This document shows, piece after piece, positions 9,811 to 23,450 of a DNA stretch of 64,000 nucleotides. Numbering within the stretch: position 1 is the first letter of the stretch; each line of letters starts with the position of its first letter. A program made the position numbers and the translations under genes. Location: contig NZ_BBZK01000003.1 of NCBI RefSeq assembly GCF_001748085.1, forward strand, positions 868,001 to 932,000, given 5' to 3'. Under the pieces are notes generated by a model. That model saw only the letters and a program-made list of their open reading frames with translations, had not been told where the DNA came from and made no database searches. Source of the DNA: Streptomyces sp. TP-A0874. Lineage in GTDB: Bacteria; Actinomycetota; Actinomycetes; Streptomycetales; Streptomycetaceae.

Positions 9811-9813
9811 GAC

Positions 9814-9853
9814 CGGTCCACCGTGCTGGTGGGCCCGGCCCCGGCGTGGACCG
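9814..9853 (+). terminator. Weak hairpin after the Rieske lipoprotein gene
   Basis: Arms CGGTCCAC (9814-9821) and GTGGACCG (9846-9853) flank a long, partly foldable loop just after the stop codon. Confidence 0.4.
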
Positions 9854-9911
9854 AGCGCCCGGACAGGGGAAGCGATCGTGACCGTCGGTGGTCGCCAGTA
9901 GGGTGGGAAAC

Positions 9912-12011
9912 ATGGCAGACCCCAGTAGCTACCGACCCAAGCCGGGACAGATCCCCGACTCGCCGGGGGTCTACAGGTTCCGTGACGAGCACCGTCGGGT
10001 GATCTACGTCGGGAAGGCCAAGAGCCTCCGACAGCGGCTCTCCTCCTACTTCCAGGACCTCGCCGGCCTGCACCCCCGCACCCGGACGATGGTCACCACC
10101 GCGGCTTCGGTGGAGTGGACGGTGGTCTCCACGGAGGTGGAGGCGCTCCAGCTCGAGTACTCCTGGATCAAGGAGTACAACCCGCGTTTCAACATCAAGT
10201 ACCGCGATGACAAGAGCTACCCCTCGCTCGCGGTCACCCTGAACGAGGAGTTCCCCCGGGTCCAGGTACTGCGTGGATCGAAGCGGAAGGGGGTTCGCTA
10301 CTTCGGACCGTACTCGCATGCCTGGGCCATCCGGGAGACGGTGGACCTCATGCTCCGGGTCTTCCCCGTCCGCACCTGCTCCGCCGGAGTCTTCAAGCGC
10401 TCCGCCCAGATCGGCCGGCCCTGTCTGCTCGGCTACATCGGAAAGTGCTCGGCACCCTGCGTCGGTCGGGTGACGGCGGAGGAGCACCGCCACCTCGCCG
10501 AGGAGTTCTGCGACTTCATGGCCGGCCGCACCGGCGCCTACCTGCGCCGGCTCGAGCGGGAGATGCGCGAGGCCGCCGAGCTGATGGAGTACGAGCGGGC
10601 CGCCCGGCTCCGGGACGACCTGGAGGCGCTGCGGCGGGCCATGGAGAAGAACGCCGTGGTGCTCGCCGACGCCACCGACGCGGACTTCATCGCCGTCGCC
10701 GAGGACGAGCTCGAGGCGGCGGTGCAGATCTTCCACGTACGCGGCGGCCGGGTGCGCGGTCAGCGCGGCTGGGTGACCGACAAGGTGGAGGCGGTGGACA
10801 CCGCCGATCTCGTCGAGCACGCGCTGCAGCACCTCTACGCCGACGAGTCGGGTGAGGGCGTCCCCCGGGAGGTGCTCGTACCTGCCGTCCCCGAGCCCGC
10901 CGGGCCGGCCGCCGCCTGGCTCGCCGAGCGCCGCGGCTCCCGGGTCGACCTGCGGACCCCGCAGCGCGGGGACAAGCGCGACCTCATGGTGACGGTGCAG
11001 CGGAACGCCGAGCAGGCCCTGGTGATGCACAAGAGCAAGCGGGCCTCGGACCTCACCACCCGCTCCCGCGCGCTGGAGGAGATCGCCGAGGCGCTCGGAC
11101 TCGACTCGGCCCCGCTGCGCGTCGAGTGCTTCGACATCTCCCACCTCCAGGGCCAGGACATCGTCGCCTCCATGGTCGTCTTCGAGGACGGCCTGGCCCG
11201 GAAGAGCGAGTACCGCCGCTTCCAGATCAAGGGACGGGTGGGGGAGGAGCAGGTCTGGCATGGCGCGGGGCAGGACGACGTCCGCTCGATGCACGAGGTG
11301 ATCAGCCGCCGCTTCCGCCGCTACCTGCTGGAGAAGCAGAAGACGGGGGAGTGGGAGGAAGAGCGGGACGGCGGTCCGGTGGCGGATCCGGAGGCGGTCC
11401 CGGTCCCCGGCGGGGCCGACGCCGACGAGGTGCAGAGCGGGCCGATCGACCCGCAGACCGGCCGGGCCCGGCGCTTCGCCTATCCGCCGCAACTGGTCGT
11501 GGTGGACGGCGGCCGCCCACAGGTCACCGCCGCCCGGCGCGCCCTCGACGAACTCGGCATCGACGACGTCGCCGTGTGCGGGTTGGCCAAGCGCCTTGAG
11601 GAGGTCTGGCTGCCGGACGACGACGAGCCGGTGGTGCTGCCCCGCAGCAGCGAAGGGCTCTACTTCCTCCAGCGGGTCCGCGACGAGGCGCATCGTTTCG
11701 CCATCGCCTACCAGCGCAGCAAGCGCGGTAGGACGCTGCGGGCCGGCCCGCTGGACACCATTCCGGGCCTCGGCGAGACCCGGCGCAAGGCGCTCCTCAA
11801 GCACTTCGGTTCGGTCAAGCGGCTGCGGACCGCCACCGTCGACCAGGTCTGCGAGGTGCCCGGAGTCGGCCGCAAGACCGCCGAGACCGTCGTCGCCGCG
11901 CTCGCCCAGGCGGCCCCGGCCGCTCCCGCGGTGAACACCGCCACCGGGGAGATCATCGAAGACGAGGCCGAGCCCGGCACGGCTGCGGCGGAACGAGGAC
12001 AGGCGCGATGA
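9912..12011 (+). CDS. uvrC: UvrC, excinuclease ABC subunit C
   Basis: This 699-residue nuclease makes both incisions in nucleotide excision repair. The GIY-YIG nuclease domain is N-terminal (PGVY near residue 18, [16 protein letters not shown] from 32). A UVR motif ([19 protein letters not shown]) for UvrB contact follows near 215. The RNase H-like domain contains [11 protein letters not shown] and VVVDGG, and helix-hairpin-helix DNA-binding repeats ([25 protein letters not shown]) close the protein. ATG 9912 has no clear ribosome binding site, but TAGGGT at 9899-9904 is 7 nt upstream, fitting a leaderless mRNA. rapZ overlaps its stop. Confidence 0.96.
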   Translation: MADPSSYRPKPGQIPDSPGVYRFRDEHRRVIYVGKAKSLRQRLSSYFQDLAGLHPRTRTMVTTAASVEWTVVSTEVEALQLEYSWIKEYNPRFNIKYRDDKSYPSLAVTLNEEFPRVQVLRGSKRKGVRYFGPYSHAWAIRETVDLMLRVFPVRTCSAGVFKRSAQIGRPCLLGYIGKCSAPCVGRVTAEEHRHLAEEFCDFMAGRTGAYLRRLEREMREAAELMEYERAARLRDDLEALRRAMEKNAVVLADATDADFIAVAEDELEAAVQIFHVRGGRVRGQRGWVTDKVEAVDTADLVEHALQHLYADESGEGVPREVLVPAVPEPAGPAAAWLAERRGSRVDLRTPQRGDKRDLMVTVQRNAEQALVMHKSKRASDLTTRSRALEEIAEALGLDSAPLRVECFDISHLQGQDIVASMVVFEDGLARKSEYRRFQIKGRVGEEQVWHGAGQDDVRSMHEVISRRFRRYLLEKQKTGEWEEERDGGPVADPEAVPVPGGADADEVQSGPIDPQTGRARRFAYPPQLVVVDGGRPQVTAARRALDELGIDDVAVCGLAKRLEEVWLPDDDEPVVLPRSSEGLYFLQRVRDEAHRFAIAYQRSKRGRTLRAGPLDTIPGLGETRRKALLKHFGSVKRLRTATVDQVCEVPGVGRKTAETVVAALAQAAPAAPAVNTATGEIIEDEAEPGTAAAERGQAR

Positions 12012-12987
12012 GCGAGAACGGCAGCGACACAGACCGCGGCACCGCCACGGGCCGCGGGCCCCAGGGCGGCGACAGAGGAGGAGCGCCGGTGAACAGAGGT
12101 ACGGCGGCCGAAGGCGGGACCGAGCAGGCCCCGATCCCGGAGCTGGTGATCATCTCCGGAATGTCCGGCGCCGGCCGCAGCACCGCCGCCAAGTGTCTGG
12201 AGGACCTCGGCTGGTTCGTCGTCGACAACCTGCCCCCCGCCCTGATCCCCACCATGGTGGACCTGGGCGCCCGTTCGCAGGGGAACGTGGCCCGGATCGC
12301 GGTGGTGGTCGACGTCCGCGGCCGGCGGTTCTTCGACAACCTCCGCGAGGCGCTGGCGGATCTGGACGCCAAGCAGGTCAAGCGCCGGGTGATCTTCCTG
12401 GAGGCCTCCGACGAGGTGCTCGTCCGCCGCTTCGAGTCCGTCCGCCGGCCGCACCCGCTGCAGGGCTCCGGGCGGATCGTCGACGGCATCGACGCCGAGC
12501 GGAGCCTGCTGCGGGAGCTGCGTGGCGACGCCGACCTGGTGATCGACACCTCCGGTCTCAACGTCCACGAACTGCGCGCCAAGATGGACGCCCAGTTCGC
12601 CGGTGAGGAGGAGCCGGAGCTCCGGGCTACCGTGATGTCCTTCGGGTACAAGTACGGCCTACCGGTCGACGCCGACCTGGTCGCCGACTGCCGCTTCCTG
12701 CCGAACCCCCACTGGGTGCCGGAGCTGCGCCCGTTCACCGGACTCAACGAGGAGGTGTCGGGCTACGTCTTCAACCAGCCCGGGGCCAAGGAGTTCCTCG
12801 ACCGCTACACCGAGCTCCTCCGCCTCATCGCCAGCGGCTACCGCCGGGAGGGCAAGCGCTACGTGACCATCGCCGTCGGCTGCACCGGCGGCAAGCACCG
12901 CAGCGTCGCGATGTCCGAGAAGCTCGCCGCCAGGCTCGCCTCCGAAGGGGTGGAGACCGTCGTCGTCCACCGGGACATGGGGCGGGA

Positions 12988-12991
<4 letters not shown>
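12008..12991 (+). CDS. rapZ: RapZ/YvcJ-family P-loop nucleotide-binding protein (RNase adapter)
   Basis: This 327-residue protein belongs to the RapZ/YvcJ family. In enteric bacteria RapZ tunes glucosamine-6-phosphate synthase through small RNAs; the actinobacterial role is unknown. A Walker A-like GMSGAGRST (residues 51-59) has Arg in place of the usual Lys. The conserved C-terminal domain includes [16 protein letters not shown] and [14 protein letters not shown] 12008 overlaps the uvrC stop. A second in-frame start, GTG 12089, is preceded by an excellent GAGGAGGAG and may be the true or an additional start (300 residues). It is the second gene of uvrC-rapZ-yvcK-whiA. Confidence 0.93.
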
Positions 12992-16231
<3,240 letters not shown>

Positions 16232-16256
16232 CCGCGGCGGAGAACGCGATGTGAAC

Positions 16257-16300
16257 GACAGGGCTCGGGCAGCGCACCGCCGCGCCGCACGGGCCCTGTC
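16257..16300 (+). terminator. Hairpin between gap and pgk
   Basis: Arms GACAGGGC (16257-16264) and GCCCTGTC (16293-16300) lie about 25 nt after the gap stop. The fold could end or attenuate transcription, setting gap levels apart from pgk-tpiA. Confidence 0.5.
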
Positions 16301-16406
16301 CGTCGTTCCAGCAGCCGGATACCGCCCGACGGGGTTCCGGCCGGCCACCTGACCGAGCGGTGGCCGCTCCGCCCCGCGCGCAGACGCCACGAAGGAGTCC
16401 ACCCTC

Positions 16407-17630
16407 ATGAAGACGATCGACGACCTCCAGGTCTCGGGCCGGCGGGTCTTCGTCCGCGCCGACCTGAACGTGCCGCTCGACGGCGGCACCATCACCGACG
16501 ACGGCCGGATCCGCGCCGTCCTTCCGACGATCAGCAAACTCGCCGCGGCCGGCGCCCGGGTCATCGTCGCCTCCCACCTGGGCAGGCCGAAGGGCGAACC
16601 CGACCCACGCTTCTCGCTGGCCCCCGCCGCCCGCCGCCTGGGTGAACTCCTCGGCGCCGACGTGGCGTTCGCCGACGACACGGTGGGCGACTCGGCCCGC
16701 TCGACGGTCCGTGGGCTCGGCGACGGCGAGGTCGCCGTCGTGGAGAACCTCCGCTTCAACCCGGGAGAGACCAGCAAGGACGACGCCGAGCGGGGCGCGT
16801 TCGCCGACCGACTGGCCGAGCTCGCCGAACTTTACGTCGGAGACGGGTTCGGCGCCGTGCACCGCAAGCACGCCTCCGTCTACGACCTGCCGGCCCGGCT
16901 GCCGCATGCCGCGGGCGGGCTGATCGCCACCGAGGTCGCCGTCCTCAAGCGGCTCACCGAGGACGTCCGGCGTCCCTACGCCGTGGTACTCGGCGGCGCC
17001 AAGGTCTCCGACAAACTCGGGGTGATCGACCACCTGCTGGAGAAGGCGGACCGCATCCTCATCGGGGGCGGTATGGCCTACACCTTCCTCAAGGCGCAGG
17101 GCCACGAGGTCGGGGCCTCGCTGCTCCAGGAAGACCAGGTCCCGACCGTCCAGGACTACCTGCGGAGGGCCACCGAGCGGGGCGTGGAGTTCGTGCTGCC
17201 GGTGGACGTGCTGGCCGCCGGCGCCTTCCCGGACCTCAGGGCCAAGGCGCCGGTGACCGCGGTGACGACCTCGGTGGACGCCTTCCCCGCCGACCTGATG
17301 GGACTCGACATCGGCCCGGAGAGCCGGAAGCTCTTCGCGGGCAAGCTCGCCGACGCGGCCACCGTCTTCTGGAACGGGCCGATGGGGGTCTTCGAGCACC
17401 CCGACTTCGCCGGTGGCACGGCCGCGGTCGCCCAGGCGCTCATCGACGCGGCCTCCCCCGAGGAGGGGAAGGGCGCCTTCACGGTCGTCGGCGGCGGCGA
17501 CTCCGCCGCAGCGGTACGGACGCTCGGATTCGACGAGAACGCATTCGGCCACATTTCAACCGGCGGCGGCGCGAGCCTCGAGTACCTCGAAGGCAAGACG
17601 CTCCCCGGCCTGGCAGCACTGGAGGACTGA
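16407..17630 (+). CDS. pgk: Phosphoglycerate kinase
   Basis: Pgk transfers phosphate from 1,3-bisphosphoglycerate to ADP in glycolysis. Its 407 residues match the family. The N-terminal substrate-binding signature [12 protein letters not shown] starts at residue 14 and SHLGRPKG follows near 56. The nucleotide site shows [19 protein letters not shown] and the GGGDSAAA loop. ATG 16407 follows GAAGGAG. The stop is followed 3 nt later by the tpiA start, so both genes share a transcript. Confidence 0.97.
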   Translation: MKTIDDLQVSGRRVFVRADLNVPLDGGTITDDGRIRAVLPTISKLAAAGARVIVASHLGRPKGEPDPRFSLAPAARRLGELLGADVAFADDTVGDSARSTVRGLGDGEVAVVENLRFNPGETSKDDAERGAFADRLAELAELYVGDGFGAVHRKHASVYDLPARLPHAAGGLIATEVAVLKRLTEDVRRPYAVVLGGAKVSDKLGVIDHLLEKADRILIGGGMAYTFLKAQGHEVGASLLQEDQVPTVQDYLRRATERGVEFVLPVDVLAAGAFPDLRAKAPVTAVTTSVDAFPADLMGLDIGPESRKLFAGKLADAATVFWNGPMGVFEHPDFAGGTAAVAQALIDAASPEEGKGAFTVVGGGDSAAAVRTLGFDENAFGHISTGGGASLEYLEGKTLPGLAALED

Positions 17631-17633
17631 CCG

Positions 17634-18422
17634 ATGACCGAGACCCCCAAGGGCCGTACGCCGTTGATGGCGGGCAACTGGAAGATGAACCTCAACCACC
17701 TCGAGGCCATCGCCCATGTCCAGAAGCTCGCCTTCGCCCTCACCGACAAGGACTACGAGGCCGTCGAGGTCGCCGTCCTCCCTCCCTTCACCGACCTGCG
17801 TTCGGTGCAGACCCTGGTGGACGGTGACAAGCTCAAGATCGCCTACGGTGCCCAGGACATCTCCGCGCACGACTCCGGCGCCTTCACCGGAGAGGTCTCC
17901 GGACCGATGCTCGCCAAGCTGAAGTGCCGCTACGTGGCCATCGGCCACTCCGAGCGCCGCCAGTACCACGGTGAGGACGAGGAGATCGTCAACGCCAAGG
18001 TCAAGGCGGCCTTCAAGCACGGCATCACCCCGATCCTCTGCGTGGGCGAGGGGCTGGACGTCCGCAAGGCGGGCAACCAGGTCCCGCACACCCTCGCGCA
18101 GGTCGACGGCGCGCTGAAGGACGTCCCCGCCGAGCAGGCGGAGATGATCGTGATCGCCTACGAACCGGTCTGGGCGATCGGCACCGGCGAGGTCGCCACC
18201 CCGGAGGACGCCCAGGAGGTCTGCGGTGCGATCCGCGGCCGGCTCGCCGAGCTGTACTCGCGGGAGCTGGCGGACGGGGTCCGGATCCAGTACGGCGGCT
18301 CGGTGAAGTCCGGCAACGTCGCGGCGATCATGGCCCAGCCCGATGTGGACGGTGCGCTGGTCGGCGGGGCGGCGCTGGACGCCGACGAGTTCGTGAAGAT
18401 CATCCGGTTCCGTGACCAGTAG
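17634..18422 (+). CDS. tpiA: Triosephosphate isomerase
   Basis: TpiA interconverts dihydroxyacetone phosphate and glyceraldehyde 3-phosphate. In its 262 residues the substrate lysine motif AGNWKMN begins at residue 13, the catalytic histidine lies in IGHSERR, the catalytic glutamate in [11 protein letters not shown], and the phosphate loop in YGGSVKSGN. It starts 3 nt after the pgk stop and ends the gap-pgk-tpiA group. secG follows after 171 bp with its own start signals. Confidence 0.97.
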   Translation: MTETPKGRTPLMAGNWKMNLNHLEAIAHVQKLAFALTDKDYEAVEVAVLPPFTDLRSVQTLVDGDKLKIAYGAQDISAHDSGAFTGEVSGPMLAKLKCRYVAIGHSERRQYHGEDEEIVNAKVKAAFKHGITPILCVGEGLDVRKAGNQVPHTLAQVDGALKDVPAEQAEMIVIAYEPVWAIGTGEVATPEDAQEVCGAIRGRLAELYSRELADGVRIQYGGSVKSGNVAAIMAQPDVDGALVGGAALDADEFVKIIRFRDQ

Positions 18423-18593
18423 AAACGCTCCCACCACGGCCTTCCGGACAGATTGAGACCGTTCTGAGTGGGCCGGAGGGGCTACTCCGTCGTACTCTGT
18501 CGGGGGCCGGCGCGGTGCTGCGTCACTGTTCCGGCCCCCGAAACGTTCACACACAGCAATGCCGCCGTCACATCGCAGAGAGTTGGTCCAGCC

Positions 18594-18830
18594 GTGGTCC
18601 TGGGGTTCTCCATCCTCCTCATCTTCTTCAGCCTGCTGCTGATGATGCTGGTACTGATGCACAAGGGGAAGGGCGGCGGTCTCTCCGACATGTTCGGAGG
18701 CGGTATGCAGTCCTCCGTCGGCGGCTCCTCGGTGGCGGAACGGAACCTCGACCGGATCACGGTGGTGGTCGGTCTGCTCTGGTTCGCCTGCATCGCCGTG
18801 CTCGGCGTGCTGATGAAACTGGACAGCTGA
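18594..18830 (+). CDS. secG: SecG, preprotein translocase subunit
   Basis: SecG is the small accessory subunit of the SecYEG channel. This 78-residue protein has two membrane helices (roughly 2-22 and 53-75) separated by the conserved KGKGGGLSDMFGGGMQ loop. GTG 18594 was chosen because homologous sequence starts there; an upstream extension to 18468 has no family support. Its position between tpiA and rbpA matches the common gram-positive arrangement after triosephosphate isomerase. Confidence 0.92.
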   Translation: MVLGFSILLIFFSLLLMMLVLMHKGKGGGLSDMFGGGMQSSVGGSSVAERNLDRITVVVGLLWFACIAVLGVLMKLDS

Positions 18831-18892
18831 TCCGCTCCCTGCTGGTCCGCTCCGTGTAGGGAGCCCGGTGGATCGGCTCCCGTGATTGCTCC

Positions 18893-18952
18893 GGAACAGT
18901 GTTACGGCCGTTAGTTCCCGTGACTGGACGCGCGTTGGGCCTTACGTAGACT
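18893..18952 (+). promoter_or_regulatory. Candidate rbpA promoter region (possible SigR-type)
   Basis: GGAAC (18893-18897) and GTT (18914-18916) resemble the thiol-stress sigma factor SigR site, but the 16-bp gap is shorter than the usual 18-19. A second option is TAGACT (18947-18952) as a housekeeping -10. In Streptomyces coelicolor rbpA is a known SigR target. Neither call is firm. Confidence 0.3.
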
Positions 18953-19016
18953 GGGGTGCTCGGCAGCCGAGCTGCCCACCGATGCTCGCAGCACCATCAC
19001 GCAGGGAGTTACGACC

Positions 19017-19352
19017 GTGGCAAGTGGCAACGCGATCCGTGGTAGCCGGGTCGGAGCGGGGCCGATGGGAGAGGCTGAGCGAGGCGAGGCGGCGCCGCGT
19101 CTGCGCATCTCCTTCTGGTGTTCGAACGGGCACGAGACGGAACCGAGCTTCGCCAGCGACGCGCAGGTGCCGGACACGTGGGACTGCCCCCGCTGCGGGT
19201 TCCCGGCGGGCCAGGACCGCGACAACCCGCCGGACCCGCCGCGGACCGAGCCCTACAAGACCCACCTGGCCTACGTGCGGGAGCGGCGCAGCGACGCCGA
19301 CGGGGAAGCGATCCTCGCCGAGGCGCTCGCCAAGCTGCGGGGCGAGATCTGA
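19017..19352 (+). CDS. rbpA: RbpA, RNA polymerase-binding protein
   Basis: RbpA binds the principal sigma factor and RNA polymerase, stabilises open complexes and contributes to basal rifampicin tolerance in actinobacteria. In its 111 residues the flexible N-terminus (MASGNAIRGSRVGAGP) is followed by the core domain with FWCSNGHE and DCPRCGFPAG cysteine motifs. The C-terminal sigma-interaction helix is YKTHLAYVRERRSDADGEA. The GTG start follows AGGGAG. It is almost identical to the S. coelicolor protein as I remember it. Confidence 0.96.
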   Translation: MASGNAIRGSRVGAGPMGEAERGEAAPRLRISFWCSNGHETEPSFASDAQVPDTWDCPRCGFPAGQDRDNPPDPPRTEPYKTHLAYVRERRSDADGEAILAEALAKLRGEI

Positions 19353-19575
19353 CAGCGGACGCACCCCCGGCCGGAGCCCCACCGGCCGTCGGCCCGGGCT
19401 GACCGCCGAAGCCCTCCCGCAACGGCCCCGCCCGCCGGAACCCGGCCCACCACCGACCGCGTCCCGGCACCTGCCGCGGCACCGCTCCTGAGGCTCCCCC
19501 GAACCGGCGTTCGTTGTCACTCACTGCTGCTACCGTCCGGCGTCTGATTGCGGTACGGGTGCCCGGAGAAGGCGG

Positions 19576-20871
19576 ATGGACGAGTCAGCAGAACGACACG
19601 GCGGAACGGTCGCTGACCCGATAACCGTGACGGATGCCGGGCCGGCACCAGTGCGGCCCACTTGGCGCGGCGGGTTCGGGCTGCTGTGTAGCGCGGCCGT
19701 ACTCTCCCGGTTCGGAGACGCCCTGCGGAGCGCGGCGCTACCGCTGCTGGCCGTCTCGCTGACCGACTCGCCGCTGCTGGTCTCCCTGGTCACCGCCTGC
19801 GGTTTCCTGCCCTGGCTGGTCTTCGGGCTGCTCGGCGGAGCGGTGGCGGACCGGGTGGACCAGCGCCGTGCGATGTGGGCGGTGGACATCCTGCGCGGGC
19901 TGCTGATGGCCGGCTTCTCGGTAGCCGTCCTGCTCGGACACGCCACCATCGCGCTGCTCCTCGGGCTCGCCTTCACCCTCACCACCCTCCAGACGCTCTT
20001 CGACAACGCCGCCACGGCGCTGCTCCCCTGTGTCGTTCCGGACTCCGCACTGCCGACGGCGAACGCCCGGCTGATGACGGGGCAGCAGATCGCCGGATCC
20101 TTCGTCGCCGCGCCTCTCGTACCGGCGCTGCTGGTCCTCGGCATCGCGGCGCCCTTCGGGGTGAACGCCGTCACCTACCTCCTGGCCGCGCTGCTGGTGG
20201 CGGGCGTGCGGGTCGAGAGGGTGCTCCGTGAACCACGCGCGGCCGGCGCCACGTTGCGGCGCGACATCGCCGAGGGGCTGCGGACGCTGTGGCGGGACCG
20301 GATGCTCCGGGTGCTGTGCGCCTCGGAGGTCTTCTGCAACATCGGGGTCGGTGCGCTCATCGCCACGCTCGTGCTCCATGTGACGGGGTGGCTGGACGCG
20401 GGGGAGACCGGTTACGCGGCCGTCATCACGGCGTACGGGGTGGGCAGTGTGGTCGGCGGCCTGGTCGCGGGACGGCTCGCCCGACTGCTGGGAGCCCCCC
20501 TGACCCTGATGCTCGGCGGGGCGCTGCAGGTCGTCTGCCTGGTGGTGCTCGGCCTGGCGCGCAGCCTTCCGGTGGCGATGGCCGCCATGGCCGCCTTCGG
20601 TTTCGTGGGAATGGTCTGGAACGTCATCCATGTGACGTTGATGCAGCAGCGCAGTCCGCTGGGCATGTTGGGGCGGGTCAGTTCGGCGTTCCGCACCGTC
20701 TCCGTCGGGGTGACTCCGCTGGGTGCCCTGCTGGGCGGTGTGGTCGCCACTGCCTGGGGGCTGAACGCCCCCGCCCTGCTCGCCGCCGCCCTGTTCCTGC
20801 TCGGAGTGGTGTCGCTGGTCCCCGCCGTGCGGCGGCCGGAGGTCGGAGGCACCCCTTCTACGGCGGCTTGA
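19576..20871 (+). CDS. MFS transporter (drug efflux-like)
   Basis: This 431-residue permease has about 12 hydrophobic segments. The loop GLLGGAVADRVDQRRAMW near residue 75 is the MFS motif A region, which suits the MFS_3/enterobactin-exporter-like group. The substrate cannot be inferred. ATG 19576 follows GAGAAGGCGG. It sits between rbpA and pgi with its own upstream gap of 223 bp, which is C-rich and shows no clear promoter to me. Confidence 0.85.
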   Translation: MDESAERHGGTVADPITVTDAGPAPVRPTWRGGFGLLCSAAVLSRFGDALRSAALPLLAVSLTDSPLLVSLVTACGFLPWLVFGLLGGAVADRVDQRRAMWAVDILRGLLMAGFSVAVLLGHATIALLLGLAFTLTTLQTLFDNAATALLPCVVPDSALPTANARLMTGQQIAGSFVAAPLVPALLVLGIAAPFGVNAVTYLLAALLVAGVRVERVLREPRAAGATLRRDIAEGLRTLWRDRMLRVLCASEVFCNIGVGALIATLVLHVTGWLDAGETGYAAVITAYGVGSVVGGLVAGRLARLLGAPLTLMLGGALQVVCLVVLGLARSLPVAMAAMAAFGFVGMVWNVIHVTLMQQRSPLGMLGRVSSAFRTVSVGVTPLGALLGGVVATAWGLNAPALLAAALFLLGVVSLVPAVRRPEVGGTPSTAA

Positions 20872-20927
20872 TCCCTTAGGTTGGAGACCCAGCGGGGCAG
20901 GTTCGAGCGAGTAGAGAAGTGGGACTG

Positions 20928-22589
20928 ATGGCGGAGATGAACAGCGAAACCCGTATCAGGCTGGACCGGCGGCCCGAGTGGACGGCGCTGGTCGATCATC
21001 GGCAGCGGCTGGGGAAGGTGCGGCTCCGTGAGCTGTTCGACGCCGATCCGCAGCGTGCCGCCCGCTACTCCCTCCAGGTGGGCGATCTCCACCTCGACTA
21101 CTCCAAACACCTGGTCAACGACGAGACGCTCGCCCTGCTCCAGGAGCTGGCGGCGGCCACCGGAGTGGAGCGGCTGCGGGACGCGATGTTCGGTGGCGAG
21201 CGGATCAACACCACCGAGGACCGCGCGGTGCTCCACACGGCGCTCCGCGCCCCGCACGACAGCGTCATCGAGACCGACGGGCAGAACGTCGTCCCCGCCG
21301 TCCAGGCGGTCCTGGCGAAGATGTCGGTGTTCGCCGGCCGGGTCCGCTCCGGCGACTGGACCGGGCACACCGGACGGCGGATCAGGACGGTGGTGAACAT
21401 CGGGATCGGGGGGTCGGACCTGGGGCCGGCCATGGCCTACGAGGTGCTCCGGCCGTACACCGACCGGAACCTCCAGTTTCGGTTCGTCTCCAACGTCGAC
21501 GGCGCCGATCTCCACGAAGCGCTCCGCGGACTGGATCCGGAGGAGACGCTCTTCGTCATCTCCTCCAAGACCTTCACCACCATCGAGACCATCACCAACG
21601 CCACCTCCGCCCGGAGTTGGCTGCTGGCGGGGCTCGGCGGCGACGAGCGGGCCGTCGCCAAGCACTTCGTCGCGGTGTCGACCAACGCCGAGAAGGTCGC
21701 GGAGTTCGGTATCGACACCACCAACATGTTCGAGTTCTGGGACTGGGTCGGCGGCCGGTACTCCTACGACTCGGCCATCGGTCTCTCCCTCATGATCGCG
21801 ATCGGTCCGGACCGCTTCCGCGAGATGCTGGCCGGCTTCCACCTGGTCGACGAGCACTTCCTCTGCACCCGGCCCGAGGAGAACGCGCCGATGCTCCTCG
21901 GCCTCCTCGGCGTCTGGTACAACAACTTCCTCGGCGCCCAGTCGCACGCAGTGCTGCCCTACAGCCACTACCTCTCCCGCTTCACGGACTACCTCCAGCA
22001 GCTGGACATGGAGTCCAACGGCAAATCGGTCGACCGCGCGGGCCGTCCCGTCGACTGGCAGACCGGTCCGATCGTCTGGGGCACCCCCGGCACCAACGGG
22101 CAGCACGCCTACTACCAACTGCTCCACCAGGGCACCAAGCTGGTCCCCGTGGACCTCATCGGATTCGCCCGGCCGGTCGGTGAACTCGACGAGCGGCTCG
22201 CCGCCCAACACGACCTGCTGATGGCCAACCTGTTCGCGCAGGGACAGGCGCTCGCCTTCGGCAAGACGGCTGACGAGGTGCGAGCCGAGGGCGTCCCCGA
22301 GGAGCAGGTGCCGCACCGCACCTTCCACGGCGACCACCCCACCACGACCATCCTGGCGAGCGAACTCACGCCCTCAGTGCTCGGCCAGCTGATCGCGCTC
22401 TACGAACACAAGGTCTTCGTGCAGGGCGCGATCTGGGACATCGACAGCTTCGACCAGTGGGGCGTCGAACTCGGAAAGGTCCTCGCCAAACGGATCGAGC
22501 CCGCGCTCACCCGGGGCGAGGCGGTCCAGGGTCTCGACCCCTCCACCCGCGCGCTGGTGGACCGCTACCGCGAGCTTCGGGGCCGCTGA
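20928..22589 (+). CDS. pgi: Glucose-6-phosphate isomerase
   Basis: Pgi interconverts glucose 6-phosphate and fructose 6-phosphate, linking glycolysis with the pentose phosphate operon that lies a few kilobases downstream. The signatures [24 protein letters not shown] and [18 protein letters not shown] are intact, and [11 protein letters not shown] is near the C-terminus. I chose ATG 20928 (553 residues) because AGAGAAG sits about 9 nt upstream; GTG 20919 is possible. A strong hairpin follows. Confidence 0.96.
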   Translation: MAEMNSETRIRLDRRPEWTALVDHRQRLGKVRLRELFDADPQRAARYSLQVGDLHLDYSKHLVNDETLALLQELAAATGVERLRDAMFGGERINTTEDRAVLHTALRAPHDSVIETDGQNVVPAVQAVLAKMSVFAGRVRSGDWTGHTGRRIRTVVNIGIGGSDLGPAMAYEVLRPYTDRNLQFRFVSNVDGADLHEALRGLDPEETLFVISSKTFTTIETITNATSARSWLLAGLGGDERAVAKHFVAVSTNAEKVAEFGIDTTNMFEFWDWVGGRYSYDSAIGLSLMIAIGPDRFREMLAGFHLVDEHFLCTRPEENAPMLLGLLGVWYNNFLGAQSHAVLPYSHYLSRFTDYLQQLDMESNGKSVDRAGRPVDWQTGPIVWGTPGTNGQHAYYQLLHQGTKLVPVDLIGFARPVGELDERLAAQHDLLMANLFAQGQALAFGKTADEVRAEGVPEEQVPHRTFHGDHPTTTILASELTPSVLGQLIALYEHKVFVQGAIWDIDSFDQWGVELGKVLAKRIEPALTRGEAVQGLDPSTRALVDRYRELRGR

Positions 22590-22601
22590 GCCGGCAGCAG
22601 C

Positions 22602-22650
22602 GGCGGGGGGCCGTTGTCGCCGGAACGCGCGGGCGGCAACGGCCCCCGCC
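22602..22650 (+). terminator. Terminator after pgi
   Basis: Long arms beginning GGCGGGGG and ending CCCCCGCC pair over nearly 20 bp with one bulge and one mismatch, starting about 12 nt after the pgi stop. Confidence 0.7.
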
Positions 22651-22726
22651 CCTCACCAGGCCCCTCCGGCAGCCGTCGGTCCGCCCGGCGCCGGCCGGTG
22701 AACCGCCCTGGTAGGCTGGCCGGTTC

Positions 22727-23446
22727 ATGGATCTCAGCATGACGAACGACATGATCGCGGTCCCGCCGGGGCGGGCGACACTGACGGACCGGCGGACGCG
22801 GACCAGCTGGTCGGTCGAGCTGGGCCCCTACCGGCTGGCCGCCTTTCCGGTCACCCAGGAACAGTACGCCCGGGTCACCGGCGAGCGGCCGAGCAGCGCG
22901 GAGGGCGACCGCCTGCCCGTCGAGGGCGTCTCCTGGTGGGACGCGGCCCGGTTCTGCAACGCGCTCTCCCGCGACGAGGGGTTGACGGCGTCCTACCGTC
23001 TCGATTCCGAGCGCGCCACCGTCGACTGGGACACGGCTGCCGACGGATACCGGCTGCCGACCGAGGCCGAGTGGGAGCACGCCTGCCGGGCCGGTACGGC
23101 GGACGCCCGGTACGGACCCCTCGACGAGATCGCCTGGCACCGCGGCAACTCCGCCGAGCGGATCCACGAGGTGGGCGGCCGGCAGCCGAACGCCTGGGGC
23201 CTGTACGACATGCTCGGCAACGTCTGGGAGTGGTGCTGGGACCACTACGACCCGGAGGTCTACGGCAGCTACCGGGTGCTGCGAGGCGGCGGATGGTTCG
23301 ACGAGCACTGGAGCTGCCGGGCCTCGGTTCGGCGGCGCAGCCACCCGACCTTCCGGATCGACGACGTCGGGTTCCGCGTCGCACGCTCGGCCCCGACCGC
23401 CGCACCCGGCACCGGAGGGCCGCCGCCCCCCGGTGCCGACCGGTGA
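22727..23446 (+). CDS. SUMF1/FGE-like protein with incomplete cysteine pair
   Basis: This 239-residue protein has the formylglycine-generating-enzyme (SUMF1) fold: FPVTQEQYARV, VEGVSWWDAARFCNAL, YRLPTEAEWEHACRAG, GNVWEWCWD and VLRGGGWFD, ending IDDVGFRV. No signal peptide is present. Genuine FGE uses two cysteines four residues apart. Here only the second remains (Cys197 in WSCRAS), while the first position is Asp192. It therefore probably does not activate sulfatases by the known mechanism, and no sulfatase lies nearby. TAGGCT at 22712-22717 sits close to the start codon. Confidence 0.85.
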   Translation: MDLSMTNDMIAVPPGRATLTDRRTRTSWSVELGPYRLAAFPVTQEQYARVTGERPSSAEGDRLPVEGVSWWDAARFCNALSRDEGLTASYRLDSERATVDWDTAADGYRLPTEAEWEHACRAGTADARYGPLDEIAWHRGNSAERIHEVGGRQPNAWGLYDMLGNVWEWCWDHYDPEVYGSYRVLRGGGWFDEHWSCRASVRRRSHPTFRIDDVGFRVARSAPTAAPGTGGPPPPGADR

Positions 23447-23450
23447 GCGA

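Noticed and set aside
8166..11804. Very long minus-strand open frame (about 1200 codons) opposite uvrC and across the PfkB kinase
   Set aside because: It runs antisense to uvrC and out of frame with the kinase. Its composition is the Arg/Gly/Pro/Ala-rich pattern of high-GC shadow frames, and no family is recognisable.
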